This document shows positions 1-8,480 of a stretch of 30,831 nt of DNA, piece by piece; the stretch's first letter is position 1, and the number at the start of each line of letters is the position of its first letter. The position numbers and the translations under genes were made by a program. The DNA is taken from assembly GCA_964370625.1 (NCBI GenBank), contig CAYJKB010000024.1:1-30831 (forward strand), read 5' to 3'. Under the pieces are notes generated by a model, which saw only the letters and a program-made list of their open reading frames with translations, was not told the origin of the DNA and made no database searches. Origin of the DNA: CAYJKB01 sp964370625 (lineage in GTDB: Bacteria > Bacillota > Clostridia > Oscillospirales > Butyricicoccaceae).

Positions 1-2
1 TT

Positions 3-351
3 TGGTGGAGGCGAGGGGAGTTGAACCCCTGTCCGAAAACATATTCGCTTCACTTTCTACGAGTGTAGTCACAAATTTTACATTCCCTCTGCTATACACC
101 AAGTGACGGGTTTATAGTTTCAGTAGCTTCATAATTCATGGTATACTCAAAGCTTTGCATACGCACGTGCACCACTAAGTGACGCCCTATCTAAAGCCGT
201 GGTACTCTTTAGGAGGACGGGCTAGCACTAGGCAGCCATTAAAGTTTTATTATTGTTATTTAATTTATAACATTTTAAGGCTTTTAAAGTGGATCCTCAC
301 CACTACTCGCTTATAAAGTTTCAACATCCCCGTCGAAACCCGTACGCCCCC
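3..351 (-). ncRNA. ssrA: transfer-messenger RNA (tmRNA)
   Basis: Rescues ribosomes stalled on broken mRNAs, together with SmpB. The 3' end on the minus strand has the tRNA-like T-arm (GGACAGGGGTTCAACTCCCC) and terminates in CCACCA at position 3. The 5' end (GGGGGCG, from 351) pairs over seven base pairs, with one G-U, with CGCCTCC just before ACCA, forming the acceptor stem; this sets both boundaries. The conserved GGGTTTCGACGGGG segment follows the 5' end. The smpB stop codon lies only 23 bases upstream, so it may be co-transcribed with smpB or started from a promoter inside it; a TATATAA stretch sits right before the 5' end. About 349 nt, normal for the family. Confidence 0.97.
228..281 (-). 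other. tmRNA tag-peptide reading frame
   Basis: Inside the tmRNA a frame runs from GCC at 281-279 to a TAG stop at 230-228. If GCC is the resume codon, the tag is 17 residues: ALKCYKLNNNNKTLMAA. The last four residues and the stop are clear. The resume codon is inferred from the usual Ala start and an A four bases upstream, so a later start (for example at the NNNN run) is possible. The ending LMAA differs from the common ALAA. Confidence 0.6.
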
Positions 352-374
352 ATATTTATATAAAATCAAAAGAT

Positions 375-845
375 TTAATATCTATTTTTATCCTTGATAG
401 CCCTATCCATCTCACGAGATGCATCTTTTTTGGCTATACTATCACGTTTATCATGAAGTTTTTTACCTTTAGCAAGACCAAGTTCAACTTTAACTTTGCT
501 ATCTTTAAAATAAATTGAAAGTGGCACAACAGAATATCCATCTTGTTTTACTGTTGAAAAAAGTTTAATAATTTCACGCTTATGCATTAAAAGTTTTCTA
601 ACACGAGTAGGGTCAGAATTAAAGATATTCCCCTTTTCATAAGGGCTAATATGCATTCCAGTTATGAAAATTTCACCATTTTTAAAAGTACAATATGAAT
701 CTTTAAGGTTAAGTGTACCCATTCTAATTGATTTTACTTCTGTACCTTTTAGTGAAATTCCCGCTTCATATTTTTCTTCGATGAAATAATCATGATATGC
801 TTTTTTATTACTTGATACAGTTTTTGTGCCTTTCTTAATTGGCAT
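375..845 (-). CDS. smpB: SsrA-binding protein SmpB
   Basis: Small basic protein that binds the tRNA-like part of tmRNA and places it in the empty A site of stalled ribosomes. The 156-residue product has the family hallmarks: an N-terminal segment with KAYHDYFIEEKYEAGISLKG, the core SPYEKGN region, and a C-terminal block LAKGKKLHDKRD followed by a lysine/arginine-rich tail that becomes ordered in the mRNA channel. Length matches the family (about 150-160). AAGGAG lies 12 bases before the ATG. A strong promoter is seen just upstream, and its partner RNA ssrA follows 23 bases downstream, a functionally coherent pair. Confidence 0.97.
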   Translation of the reverse strand: MPIKKGTKTVSSNKKAYHDYFIEEKYEAGISLKGTEVKSIRMGTLNLKDSYCTFKNGEIFITGMHISPYEKGNIFNSDPTRVRKLLMHKREIIKLFSTVKQDGYSVVPLSIYFKDSKVKVELGLAKGKKLHDKRDSIAKKDASREMDRAIKDKNRY

Positions 846-885
846 AAATTATCTCATCTCCTTTTTCTGAAAATCTGTAAATATT

Positions 886-914
886 ATGATAGCATAATTT
901 TATGAAAATGTCAA
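886..914 (-). promoter_or_regulatory. sigma-A-type promoter of smpB (ssrA)
   Basis: TTGACA (914-909), a 17-base spacer ending in TGC, and TATCAT (891-886), an extended -10 arrangement about 40 bases before the smpB start. Inferred from sequence match only. Confidence 0.75.
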
Positions 915-917
915 ATT

Positions 918-1121
918 TTACTCTTGTGGTTTAATTAAGTCAATTACAACTTTTCCATCTTTATCTAATAGTGGTGTAATTCCAGTAGGACCTGATGCAC
1001 TTGTTGTAATATAATTTACTCCAGTAACTGTATCTAATATTATATATATCCCTCCAAAAGCTAGACCTTGTTCTTCTTTTATAATAAATCTTTTCTCTTT
1101 TTTATCTTTATTTCCAAACAT
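918..1121 (-). CDS. DUF6440 family small protein
   Basis: A 67-residue protein beginning MFGNKDKKEKRF. It has the pattern of the DUF6440 family: a basic RF segment near the N terminus, a hydrophobic strand (GGIYIILDTVTGVNYI) and a C-terminal TPLLDKDGKVV motif. No molecular function is known to me. An upstream GTG and an in-frame ATG exist (1139, 1133), but the only good ribosome binding site, GGAGAA, overlaps that ATG and sits about 6 bases before the ATG at 1121, which matches typical family starts. A TATAAT-like box lies at 1147-1142 with a poor -35. It is transcribed alone between the glmS terminator and the smpB promoter. Confidence 0.8.
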   Translation of the reverse strand: MFGNKDKKEKRFIIKEEQGLAFGGIYIILDTVTGVNYITTSASGPTGITPLLDKDGKVVIDLIKPQE

Positions 1122-1174
1122 ATCATTCTCCATTAACACTAATTATAGACAAAATCAGTTATCTAAATTCATAA

Positions 1175-1206
1175 AAGGGGCAACATTTTTTAATTTGTCA
1201 CCCCTT
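1175..1206 (-). terminator. intrinsic terminator of glmS
   Basis: On the minus strand AAGGGGTGACA pairs with TGTTGCCCCTT (11 base pairs, two of them G-U, loop of 10), followed by TTTTAT. It starts 15 bases after the glmS stop codon. Confidence 0.85.
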
Positions 1207-1220
1207 AATATAAATAAGTA

Positions 1221-3047
1221 TTATTCTACTGTTACAGATTTTGCAAGGTTACGTGGTTTATCAACATCACAACCTTTAAGACAAGCTGTATGATATGCAA
1301 TTAATTGAAGTGGTACTATTGCATATAATGGTGCAAATAAATCACTTATACCTTTTACAGTAATTATAGTATCATAACTATCTTTTGGAAGGTCAATACT
1401 TTCTAAACAAATAGCTGTAATTTTTCCTCCACGTGCTTTAACTTCTTTCATATTACTTATAGTTTTTGGTGCAAGTTTACTATCAGTTACAAGTGCAATT
1501 ACTGGAGTTTCATCTGTAATAAGCGAAATTGTTCCATGTTTAAGTTCACCTGCTGCATATGCTTCACTGTGGATATATGAAATTTCTTTAAGTTTTAATG
1601 CACCTTCATCTGATAAACTCGCATCATGACCACGACCAATATAAAATAGGCTTGAAGCTTTAGTAAATTCTTTTGAACACTCTAAACAAATTTCATTTAC
1701 ATCAAATGCACTTTGCATATTAGCAATTGCATCTGTAAATTCTTTTACAAGTTCACGAGTTTGCTCTTTTGTATTTGTGTTATTTTCCATAGCAATTTTA
1801 ATTGCTACTAAATACATTGTAGCCATTTGTACTGTAAATGCTTTTGTACTAGCTACAGCAATTTCAGGACCTGCATGTGTATATAATACATTATCAGCTT
1901 CAAGTGCTATAGCAGAACCTTGAACATTTACAATTGCCATTGTTGCAATACCCATACTTTTTGCAAGTTTAAGTGCAGCTAAGCTATCTGCTGTTTCTCC
2001 TGATTGTGATACAACTAATACTAAATCATTTTTTGTAAGCACAGGTGGATTATATCTAAATTCTGATGCAATTTCAATAGATACATTGATATTTGCAATT
2101 TTTCTAATAATTTGTTTGCCAAGTGACCCTGCATAATATGCTGTACCACACGCTACAATATAGATTTTATTAAATGATGAAAAGAATTTATCATCTATAT
2201 TATCACCTTTAAAATCAGGTAAATTATCAGCTGATACTCTGCCTGAAATTGTGCGTTCTAAAGCTGTTGGTTGTTCATTAATTTCTTTTAACATAAAGAA
2301 ATCATATCCACCTTTTTCTGCTTGTTCAAATGTAAGATTAGATGTTTTAATTTCTTTTGTGATTTTTTTACCAGTTTTATCATAGAAAACTTCACCATTA
2401 TCTTTAGATAAATGAGCAATTTCAGCTTCATCTAAAGTATAATAATCTTTAGTGTATTCAAGCACAGCTGGCATATCAGATGCAATAAATAATCCATCTT
2501 CTGATTTTGTAACAACAAGTGGGCTACCCATTCTAGTTGCAAAAATTTCATTAGGAAAATCAGAAAAAACTACGCCAAAGGCATATTGTCCTTCTACTTT
2601 TTCACTAGTTTTAATAATCGCTTCGATAGGGTCACCTTTGTAGTTGTAATCCATTAATTTAGCAGCTATTTCTGTATCAGTTTCAGATATAAATGTATAT
2701 CCTTCTCCCATTAAAAACTCTTTTAGTTCAAGATAGTTTTCAATAATCCCATTATGCACAAGACTTAATCTATCTGTGCTATGTGGATGTGAGTTTACAT
2801 CTGAAGGAACTCCATGTGTTGCCCATCTTGTATGGCCTATTCCACAATTTGCTGTAGTTTCTTCACCTTCTACTTTAGCTGTTAAATCAGCAATTCTACC
2901 CTTTGTTTTAAATGTCTTAATTTTATTATTAGTATCAAAGATTGAAATACCAGCAGAATCATATCCACGATATTCAAGTCTTGTAAGTCCCATTAAAAGT
3001 TTATCTGTTGCAGTGCCTGTGCCTGTATATCCAACTATTCCACACAT
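1221..3047 (-). CDS. glmS: glutamine-fructose-6-phosphate aminotransferase (isomerizing)
   Basis: Makes glucosamine-6-phosphate from fructose-6-phosphate and glutamine, the entry step to UDP-GlcNAc, peptidoglycan and other amino sugars. The 608-residue protein starts MCGIVGY, so the N-terminal catalytic Cys is present after Met removal, followed by the class II glutamine amidotransferase domain (GHTRWATHG, HNGIIEN) to about residue 230. Two SIS sugar-isomerase domains follow (VACGTAYYAG, VVSQSGETADSL, STKAFT). It ends DKPRNLAKSVTVE, the usual C terminus. The leader holds a glmS ribozyme, so expression is very likely shut down when glucosamine-6-phosphate accumulates. Confidence 0.98.
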   Translation of the reverse strand: MCGIVGYTGTGTATDKLLMGLTRLEYRGYDSAGISIFDTNNKIKTFKTKGRIADLTAKVEGEETTANCGIGHTRWATHGVPSDVNSHPHSTDRLSLVHNGIIENYLELKEFLMGEGYTFISETDTEIAAKLMDYNYKGDPIEAIIKTSEKVEGQYAFGVVFSDFPNEIFATRMGSPLVVTKSEDGLFIASDMPAVLEYTKDYYTLDEAEIAHLSKDNGEVFYDKTGKKITKEIKTSNLTFEQAEKGGYDFFMLKEINEQPTALERTISGRVSADNLPDFKGDNIDDKFFSSFNKIYIVACGTAYYAGSLGKQIIRKIANINVSIEIASEFRYNPPVLTKNDLVLVVSQSGETADSLAALKLAKSMGIATMAIVNVQGSAIALEADNVLYTHAGPEIAVASTKAFTVQMATMYLVAIKIAMENNTNTKEQTRELVKEFTDAIANMQSAFDVNEICLECSKEFTKASSLFYIGRGHDASLSDEGALKLKEISYIHSEAYAAGELKHGTISLITDETPVIALVTDSKLAPKTISNMKEVKARGGKITAICLESIDLPKDSYDTIITVKGISDLFAPLYAIVPLQLIAYHTACLKGCDVDKPRNLAKSVTVE

Positions 3048-3119
3048 ATATATTTACTCCATTTCATAAATCATATTAAAGTTTATTTTTAAGTATTATT
3101 TAAATTCATGTTTTATATC

Positions 3120-3275
3120 GTTGACAACTTTTTGTCCTTAAAATTACTTTTAAGTTTTGTAAGTTTATCTAATGCATACGATAAAGTGCAGAGAAACATC
3201 CGCCGAAATTTCGATAATTTCTCACCTCGTCAACCATTTAAATTAAAATGGTTCTGGCGCTTTCATGCGAAAAGC
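3120..3275 (-). ncRNA. glmS ribozyme (glucosamine-6-phosphate-activated)
   Basis: Self-cleaving leader RNA that uses glucosamine-6-phosphate as cofactor. The minus strand carries the conserved blocks in order: AGCGCCAGAAC (cleavage expected between 3261 and 3260), GGTTGACGAGG, ATTATCGAAATTTCGGCGG, then a hairpin with GACAA and TTGTC at about 3136-3123. These match the core of the Bacillus ribozyme closely. The 3' end stops about 70 bases before the glmS start codon. Both outer limits are approximate. Confidence 0.95.
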
Positions 3276-3339
3276 ATAAGGTATTATCCCCTCCTTATAA
3301 GATTTATTTTCCATATCCTCCCTATTTAATTTATTCTTT

Positions 3340-3369
3340 ATAATACCATATATTCATATTCAAAGTCAA
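3340..3369 (-). promoter_or_regulatory. promoter of the glmS transcript
   Basis: TTGACT (3369-3364), 18-base spacer, TATTAT (3345-3340). It lies upstream of the ribozyme and back to back with the galU promoter. Confidence 0.65.
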
Positions 3370-3402
3370 GTTTTAGTAAATTTGTAAATTATTATAAATT
3401 AT

Positions 3403-3430
3403 TGAAAATCATCTAGTTATATGCTATAAT
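3403..3430 (+). promoter_or_regulatory. promoter of galU-nadE
   Basis: TTGAAA (3403-3408), 16-base spacer, TATAAT (3425-3430) preceded by TGC, giving an extended -10. About 58 bases upstream of the galU start. Confidence 0.75.
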
Positions 3431-3487
3431 TACTTAAAAATACCAATTCCCACTAGCAAATATCTTTTATTTCTAAGGAGCAAAAAT

Positions 3488-4357
3488 ATGAATGTCAAAA
3501 AAGCTGTTATTCCAGCTGCAGGTCTTGGAACTAGAATGTTACCTGTAACAAAATCAATTCCAAAAGAAATGCTTCCAATATGTGATATTCCCGCTATACA
3601 TTATATAGTAAAAGAAGCTGTAGATTCTGGTATCACAGATATTCTAATAATCACAAATCGTACAAAAGGTGCTATTGAAGATTATTTTGATTATACACCT
3701 GAAATCGAAGAACGACTTTTGCGTACTGGCAAAACTGACGAAGCTCGTATGCTACATGATATTGCCGATATGGCAAATTTTTATTTTATAAGACAAAAAG
3801 AAACTCATGGCTTAGGCCATGCTATAGCTTGTGCTAAAAACTTTGTAGGTGATGATGCTTTTGCTGTTCTTTTAGGTGATGATATAATGAATTCAGATAT
3901 ACCTGTAACAGCACAACTAATTGAAAAAGCTAATAAATTCAATTCACCTACTGTAGGTGTTCAACTTGTATCTGATGATAGAATTTCAAAATATTGTTCA
4001 CTTAATGTAACTTCGATTGAAGATAAGTGTTTTGATGTCCATACTCTTATTGAAAAGCCAACTCCAGAACAAATTATGTCAAATTATGCAATTTTAGGCA
4101 GATATGTTTTGACTTCTGATATCTTCCCTATTTTAGAAAATACTAAACCTGGGTTTAATGGGGAAATCCAGCTTACAGATGCACTTAATACACTTGCACA
4201 CAAAAGACGTATGATAGCTGTTGATTTTGACGGTGTGCGTTTTGACACAGGTAACGCTGAAGGTTATCTTGAAAGCATATTAGAATTTTCGCTAAAACAT
4301 CCTAAAACATCTGATTGGCTTACTAATTATATTAAAGAAAAGGCTAAAATATTATAG
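3488..4357 (+). CDS. galU: UTP-glucose-1-phosphate uridylyltransferase
   Basis: Makes UDP-glucose from UTP and glucose-1-phosphate for cell-surface polysaccharides and glycolipids. The 289-residue protein has the nucleotidyltransferase signature near the N terminus (AAGLGTRMLPVTKSIPKEML), the LLGDDIM metal-site segment, LIEKP, and a C-terminal FDTGNAEGYL block typical of GalU/GtaB. Length is normal. AAGGAG lies 7 bases before the ATG. nadE follows 23 bases downstream and probably shares the transcript. A UgtP-like glycosyltransferase elsewhere in the window (24732-25907) could use its product; that link is inference. Confidence 0.95.
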   Translation: MNVKKAVIPAAGLGTRMLPVTKSIPKEMLPICDIPAIHYIVKEAVDSGITDILIITNRTKGAIEDYFDYTPEIEERLLRTGKTDEARMLHDIADMANFYFIRQKETHGLGHAIACAKNFVGDDAFAVLLGDDIMNSDIPVTAQLIEKANKFNSPTVGVQLVSDDRISKYCSLNVTSIEDKCFDVHTLIEKPTPEQIMSNYAILGRYVLTSDIFPILENTKPGFNGEIQLTDALNTLAHKRRMIAVDFDGVRFDTGNAEGYLESILEFSLKHPKTSDWLTNYIKEKAKIL

Positions 4358-4380
4358 CAATTACCGAAAAGAGGATTAAA

Positions 4381-6303
4381 ATGAAACATGGATTTATAAA
4401 AGTTGCAGCTGCTACAGCACAAATCAAAGTAGCTGACACAAAATATAATACTGATAGTTTGGTTGCATTGTGCACAAAAGCAAGTGCAGAAGCAGCAGAA
4501 ATAATAGTTCTTCCTGAACTCTGTATCACAGGATATACTTGCAATGATTTGTTTTTTCATAGCACATTATTAAAAGGAGCATTAGACTCTCTAGCTAGTA
4601 TTTGTAAGCAAACCCAACATATTGATGCACTTATTTTCATTGGAATGCCACTTATGCATGGCTCAAAGCTTTATAACTGTGCTGTTGCTATACAAAAGGG
4701 TGAAGTTTTAGCTGCTGTTCCAAAAACATTCATTCCAAATTACAGTGAATTTTATGAAATGCGTCATTTTGCTCAAGCGCCTGATAAACTTTCTACTATA
4801 CAAATCAATGGAAATTCAGTACCTTTTGGCACTGATATTCTTTTCAATGCACTCAATATGCCCGAACTTTGTATTGCTGCTGAAATTTGTGAAGATGTTT
4901 GGGCTCCAAATCCGCCAAGTACTCGTCATGCTTTAGCTGGTGCAAATTTAATTGTAAACTTATCAGCTAGTGATGAAATAATTGGAAAAGCTGAATATCG
5001 TCGCAATCTTATTTGCAATCAATCTGCACGTTTATTGTGTGGGTATGTTTACTCTAGTGCTGGATTTGGCGAATCTACTTCAGATATGGTTTTTGCAGGG
5101 CATAATTTAATTTGTGAAAATGGTTCACTTCTTGCACAAAGTAATCTTTTTGAAAATGATATAATTATCAGTGAAATAGATATTGACAAGCTTGTAAATG
5201 AACGTATTCGCAACACTTCTTTTCGTTTACAAGATGATAGCGATTACATCACTATTCCATTTACTGTTGATACAAAAAACACTAAACTTACAAGATACTA
5301 CTCCCCTTCTCCGTTTGTCCCATCTGATAAATCTTTGCGTGATGAACGTTGCAATGAAATTTTAACTATGCAAGCTTCTGGTCTTGCTAAACGTCTTGCA
5401 CATACACATAGCAAAACTGCTGTAGTTGGAATTTCTGGTGGACTTGACAGCTGTCTTGCACTTTTAGTTATGGCTAGTGCATTTAAAATGTTAAACAGGC
5501 CACTTAGTGATATTGTTGCAGTTACTATGCCTTGTTTTGGCACTACTGAACGCACTCGTTCAAATGCTCAAAAATTATGTGATGAGCTTGGTGTAACACT
5601 TGAAGAAATTAATATCACTGATACGGTTTTAAGTAATTTCAAAGATATCAATCATGATGAAAATACACATGATGTAACATTTGAGAATGTTCAAGCTCGT
5701 GTTCGTACTTTGGTTCTTATGAATTTGGCAAACAAAACAGGTGGACTTGTTGTTGGTACTGGTGATTTATCTGAACTTGCACTTGGCTGGGCAACATACA
5801 ACGGTGACCATATGAGTATGTATGGCGTTAATTGCTCTATTCCAAAAACACTTGTACGTCATTTAGTAGCTTTTTCGGCTGACATAACTCATAATCCATC
5901 TTTAGCTATTGTGTTACAAGACATACTAGATACACCTGTAAGCCCTGAACTTCTTCCGGCAAAAGATGGTGAAATCAGCCAACAAACTGAAGAAATTGTA
6001 GGACCTTATGAGCTTCATGACTTCTTTTTGTATTATCTACTCCGTTTTACTTTTTCACCTAAAAAAATATTTTTCCTTGCTAAATATGCTTTTAATGGCA
6101 AATATACAGATAAAATTATATTAAAGTGGCTTAAAATTTTCTGTACTCGCTTCTTTATGCAACAATTTAAGCGAAACTGCATTCCAGATGGTCCAAAAGT
6201 TGGTTCTGTTACACTGTCCCCACGTGGCGATTTACGTATGCCAAGTGATGCAATGTCAACATTATGGCTTCAAGAAATCGAAGAATTAAATAACGAACTA
6301 TAA
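4381..6303 (+). CDS. nadE: glutamine-dependent NAD+ synthetase
   Basis: Last step of NAD synthesis: amidates nicotinate adenine dinucleotide using ammonia released from glutamine. The 640-residue protein is the long two-domain form. The N-terminal nitrilase-type amidase domain shows the Glu-Lys-Cys triad context (VLPELCITGY with E46, VPKTFIPNY, AAEICEDVWAP). The synthetase domain from about residue 330 shows the P-loop GISGGLDSCLAL, the GTGDLSELALGWATYNGDH segment and a C-terminal LSPRGDLRMPSDA block. Ammonia channels between the two domains in known homologues. GAGG lies 7 bases before the ATG. A strong hairpin terminator follows. Confidence 0.97.
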   Translation: MKHGFIKVAAATAQIKVADTKYNTDSLVALCTKASAEAAEIIVLPELCITGYTCNDLFFHSTLLKGALDSLASICKQTQHIDALIFIGMPLMHGSKLYNCAVAIQKGEVLAAVPKTFIPNYSEFYEMRHFAQAPDKLSTIQINGNSVPFGTDILFNALNMPELCIAAEICEDVWAPNPPSTRHALAGANLIVNLSASDEIIGKAEYRRNLICNQSARLLCGYVYSSAGFGESTSDMVFAGHNLICENGSLLAQSNLFENDIIISEIDIDKLVNERIRNTSFRLQDDSDYITIPFTVDTKNTKLTRYYSPSPFVPSDKSLRDERCNEILTMQASGLAKRLAHTHSKTAVVGISGGLDSCLALLVMASAFKMLNRPLSDIVAVTMPCFGTTERTRSNAQKLCDELGVTLEEINITDTVLSNFKDINHDENTHDVTFENVQARVRTLVLMNLANKTGGLVVGTGDLSELALGWATYNGDHMSMYGVNCSIPKTLVRHLVAFSADITHNPSLAIVLQDILDTPVSPELLPAKDGEISQQTEEIVGPYELHDFFLYYLLRFTFSPKKIFFLAKYAFNGKYTDKIILKWLKIFCTRFFMQQFKRNCIPDGPKVGSVTLSPRGDLRMPSDAMSTLWLQEIEELNNEL

Positions 6304-6318
6304 ATTAAATAAAAAATA

Positions 6319-6355
6319 CCTCTGATAGCTAGATATTAAATCTGACTTTCAGAGG
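6319..6355. terminator. bidirectional intrinsic terminator between nadE and the transporter gene
   Basis: CCTCTGA (6319-6325) pairs with TCAGAGG (6349-6355). The plus strand continues TTTTATTTAA and the minus strand continues TATTTTTTATTT, so it can end both convergent transcripts. Confidence 0.8.
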
Positions 6356-6376
6356 TTTTATTTAATTACTTAACAT

Positions 6377-7231
6377 TTACTGCTTTCTTTTTTTATCAAT
6401 TAAAACCAATATGGCTGATACTATAATTAAAATACAACCAAAAAGTGTAGTTATCTTAACTGCTTGCCCAAGCAATGACCACCCAAGAAACATTGAAAAG
6501 AAAATGCCACTATAGTTCACAATGCTAACTTCAGATGCATTTGCAAGTGAATATGAATAAGTAATAGTCATTTGTCCAATATATGCAGTGATGCTAATTC
6601 CAATTAAAAATAAAAAATCTGAAAGTGTTGGAAGTGTAAATTCTGGTATCATAAGTATTCCAGAGCATACAGTTGAAAATGATGCAAAACAAAACACAAT
6701 AACTTCCGGTATTTCTTTTCCTTTTAAAAAGCTTACAAAAGCATATGCACCACCAGCAAAAACTGATGATAACACTCCAGCTAAAGCAGGCAAAATATCT
6801 GTATTATATGCAGGGTTTGCAGTGATATAAGCTCCTGTAAAAGCTAAAATTAATGCCGTCCATTGGAATTTTGATAATTTTTCACGAAATACAATCATTG
6901 AAATAATAATTACTACAAATGGGGATAATTTTGTAAGCAATGCAACATCACCCTGATTCCCGAGTCTTGTAGCATAGAAAACAAGTACCATTCCAATATA
7001 TCCACAAATACAACGGAAAATTAAAGTTTTCCTATTCTCTGGTTTTCCAAACATTTTTACTTTTTTCTTTTTAAGTATGATAAAACTCACAATTACAGCT
7101 ACAAAATTTCGAAAAAATATTTGGCTAAATAATGGTATTGTATCAGCTGTCATAGCAACTAATACTTGCATTAAGGCAAAAGAAAATGCTGATAACAGCA
7201 TCAATAAAATTCCTGCATAAATAGATTTCAT
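6377..7231 (-). CDS. DMT superfamily (EamA) membrane transporter
   Basis: A 284-residue integral membrane protein with about ten hydrophobic segments arranged as two EamA repeats. The first starts at residue 1 (MKSIYAGILLMLLSAFSFAL) and the second near residue 150 (LAGVLSSVFAGGAYAFVSFL). It ends in a basic tail DKKRKQ, as usual for the family. The overall pattern, including the FFRNFVAV segment in helix 2, matches the drug/metabolite exporters. The substrate cannot be read from the sequence. AAAGGAAG precedes the ATG. It lies downstream of sigF but has its own -10 box, so it is probably not part of the sporulation operon. Confidence 0.85.
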   Translation of the reverse strand: MKSIYAGILLMLLSAFSFALMQVLVAMTADTIPLFSQIFFRNFVAVIVSFIILKKKKVKMFGKPENRKTLIFRCICGYIGMVLVFYATRLGNQGDVALLTKLSPFVVIIISMIVFREKLSKFQWTALILAFTGAYITANPAYNTDILPALAGVLSSVFAGGAYAFVSFLKGKEIPEVIVFCFASFSTVCSGILMIPEFTLPTLSDFLFLIGISITAYIGQMTITYSYSLANASEVSIVNYSGIFFSMFLGWSLLGQAVKITTLFGCILIIVSAILVLIDKKRKQ

Positions 7232-7270
7232 AATTACTTCCTTTTATATCTAAATTCGTTATACTTTACT

Positions 7271-7279
7271 ATTATAGCA
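7271..7279 (-). promoter_or_regulatory. extended -10 promoter of the EamA transporter gene
   Basis: TGC followed by TATAAT (7276-7271) about 40 bases before the start codon. The -35 region is weak, so it rests on the extended -10. Confidence 0.5.
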
Positions 7280-7324
7280 TATTTTAAATTATTATTAAAG
7301 TATAAACATGAATAAAAAGGTTAT

Positions 7325-8032
7325 TTAACTAATTTTTTCTCGCAGAATAGATATTGCTTTTCGTTCTATACGTGATACTTGCACTTGAGAGATTTGCATG
7401 ATTTTTGCTGTTTTTTCTTGAGTTAAGCATTTGAAAAACCTTAAGTTTATTACCATTTTTTCCCTGTTAGGTAATTTGGAAATTGCACTTTCCAATGTCA
7501 AATTTTCAATAATTTTATCTTCAATGCCTTCACTACCTAACATTTTTTCGATTGTTAATCCATCTTCACCTATATCTCTTTGTAATGAATCCGTCGCCAT
7601 TATTGCAGTATCACATGCTGCTATTTCTTCTATTGTAATTTCTAATTCTTCAGCAATTTCAGAAATTTTAGGTTCCCTACCTAATTTTCCTTCAAGCATT
7701 TGCCTTACCCTAAATATTTTGGTAGCTAAATCTTTTGTGCTACGACTAACTTTTATCATACCATCATCACGCATAAATCGTCTGATTTCGCCTGAAATTT
7801 TTGGAACAGCATAAGTTGAAAATTGCGTTCCATAATTTAAATCAAATCCCTTTATTGCTTTGACAAAACCTAAACATCCTAATTGATATAAATCATCTGT
7901 TTCTATACCTCTTCCTAAAAATCTTCGAACAATACTCCAGATAAGTCCTGTATTTTGTTCTAATAGCTGTTCTGCTGCTAATTTATCATCTGCTTGTGCT
8001 TTACGAATTAATTCAATAGTTTCATTCAGCAC
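7325..8032 (-). CDS. sigF: RNA polymerase sporulation sigma factor SigF
   Basis: Forespore-specific sigma factor that starts early forespore transcription. The 235-residue protein has sigma region 2 (TDDLYQLGCLGFVKAIKGFD and TQFSTYAVPKISGEIRRFMRDDG), region 3 (VSRSTKDLATKIFRV onward) and region 4 with a C-terminal helix-turn-helix (LTQEKTAKIMQISQVQVSRIERKA). Sequence alone could also suit the close paralogue SigG. Its position as the third gene after spoIIAA and spoIIAB decides for SigF. The start overlaps the end of spoIIAB by 11 bases, implying coupled translation. In known systems it is held inactive by SpoIIAB until SpoIIAA is dephosphorylated. Confidence 0.96.
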   Translation of the reverse strand: MLNETIELIRKAQADDKLAAEQLLEQNTGLIWSIVRRFLGRGIETDDLYQLGCLGFVKAIKGFDLNYGTQFSTYAVPKISGEIRRFMRDDGMIKVSRSTKDLATKIFRVRQMLEGKLGREPKISEIAEELEITIEEIAACDTAIMATDSLQRDIGEDGLTIEKMLGSEGIEDKIIENLTLESAISKLPNREKMVINLRFFKCLTQEKTAKIMQISQVQVSRIERKAISILREKIS

Positions 8033-8480
8033 AGAAATTACCTCCTGACACTCTTGGAGATAGACGTTTAACCATCGTTACTGTTGTCCCACTATCCTCT
8101 GTTGAGCGAATTCTAATTTTATCTGTGAAACTTTCCATAATTGTAAAGCCCATTCCAGAACGTTCATTATTTCCTGTTGTATACATCGGTTGGCGTGCAA
8201 CTTCGATATTAGGTATACCACAGCCTTTGTCTTTTACTGTAATTTCTACAGTGTTATATTGCATAAGTTTAACATCAATTATTATGTATCCACGATTATT
8301 TTTATAACCATGAATTATCGAGTTTGTGACAGCTTCTGACACCACTGTTTTAATATCTTGAAGTTCATCAATCGTAGGGTCTAACTGTGATACAAAAGCT
8401 GCGACAGCTTGCCTTGCAAATCCTTCATTAACCGATTTACTTTCAAATTTCAATGTCATTGAATTTTCTATATTTTTCAT
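8022..8480 (-). CDS. spoIIAB: anti-sigma F factor / serine kinase SpoIIAB
   Basis: Binds and inhibits SigF and phosphorylates the anti-anti-sigma factor SpoIIAA. The 152-residue protein is a GHKL-fold ATPase: N box VSEAVTNSIIHGY (about residues 46-58), G1 box DKGCGIPN, and an ATP-lid/G2 region NNERSGMGFTIMESFTD. Length fits SpoIIAB, which is about 145. It shares one base with the spoIIAA stop (TAATG) and overlaps sigF, so the three products are likely made in a fixed ratio. Confidence 0.96.
   Translation of the reverse strand: MKNIENSMTLKFESKSVNEGFARQAVAAFVSQLDPTIDELQDIKTVVSEAVTNSIIHGYKNNRGYIIIDVKLMQYNTVEITVKDKGCGIPNIEVARQPMYTTGNNERSGMGFTIMESFTDKIRIRSTEDSGTTVTMVKRLSPRVSGGNFCAE

Noticed and set aside
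3108..3329. Plus-strand open frame of 73 codons upstream of glmS
   Set aside because: It lies exactly over the glmS ribozyme on the opposite strand and encodes no recognisable protein.
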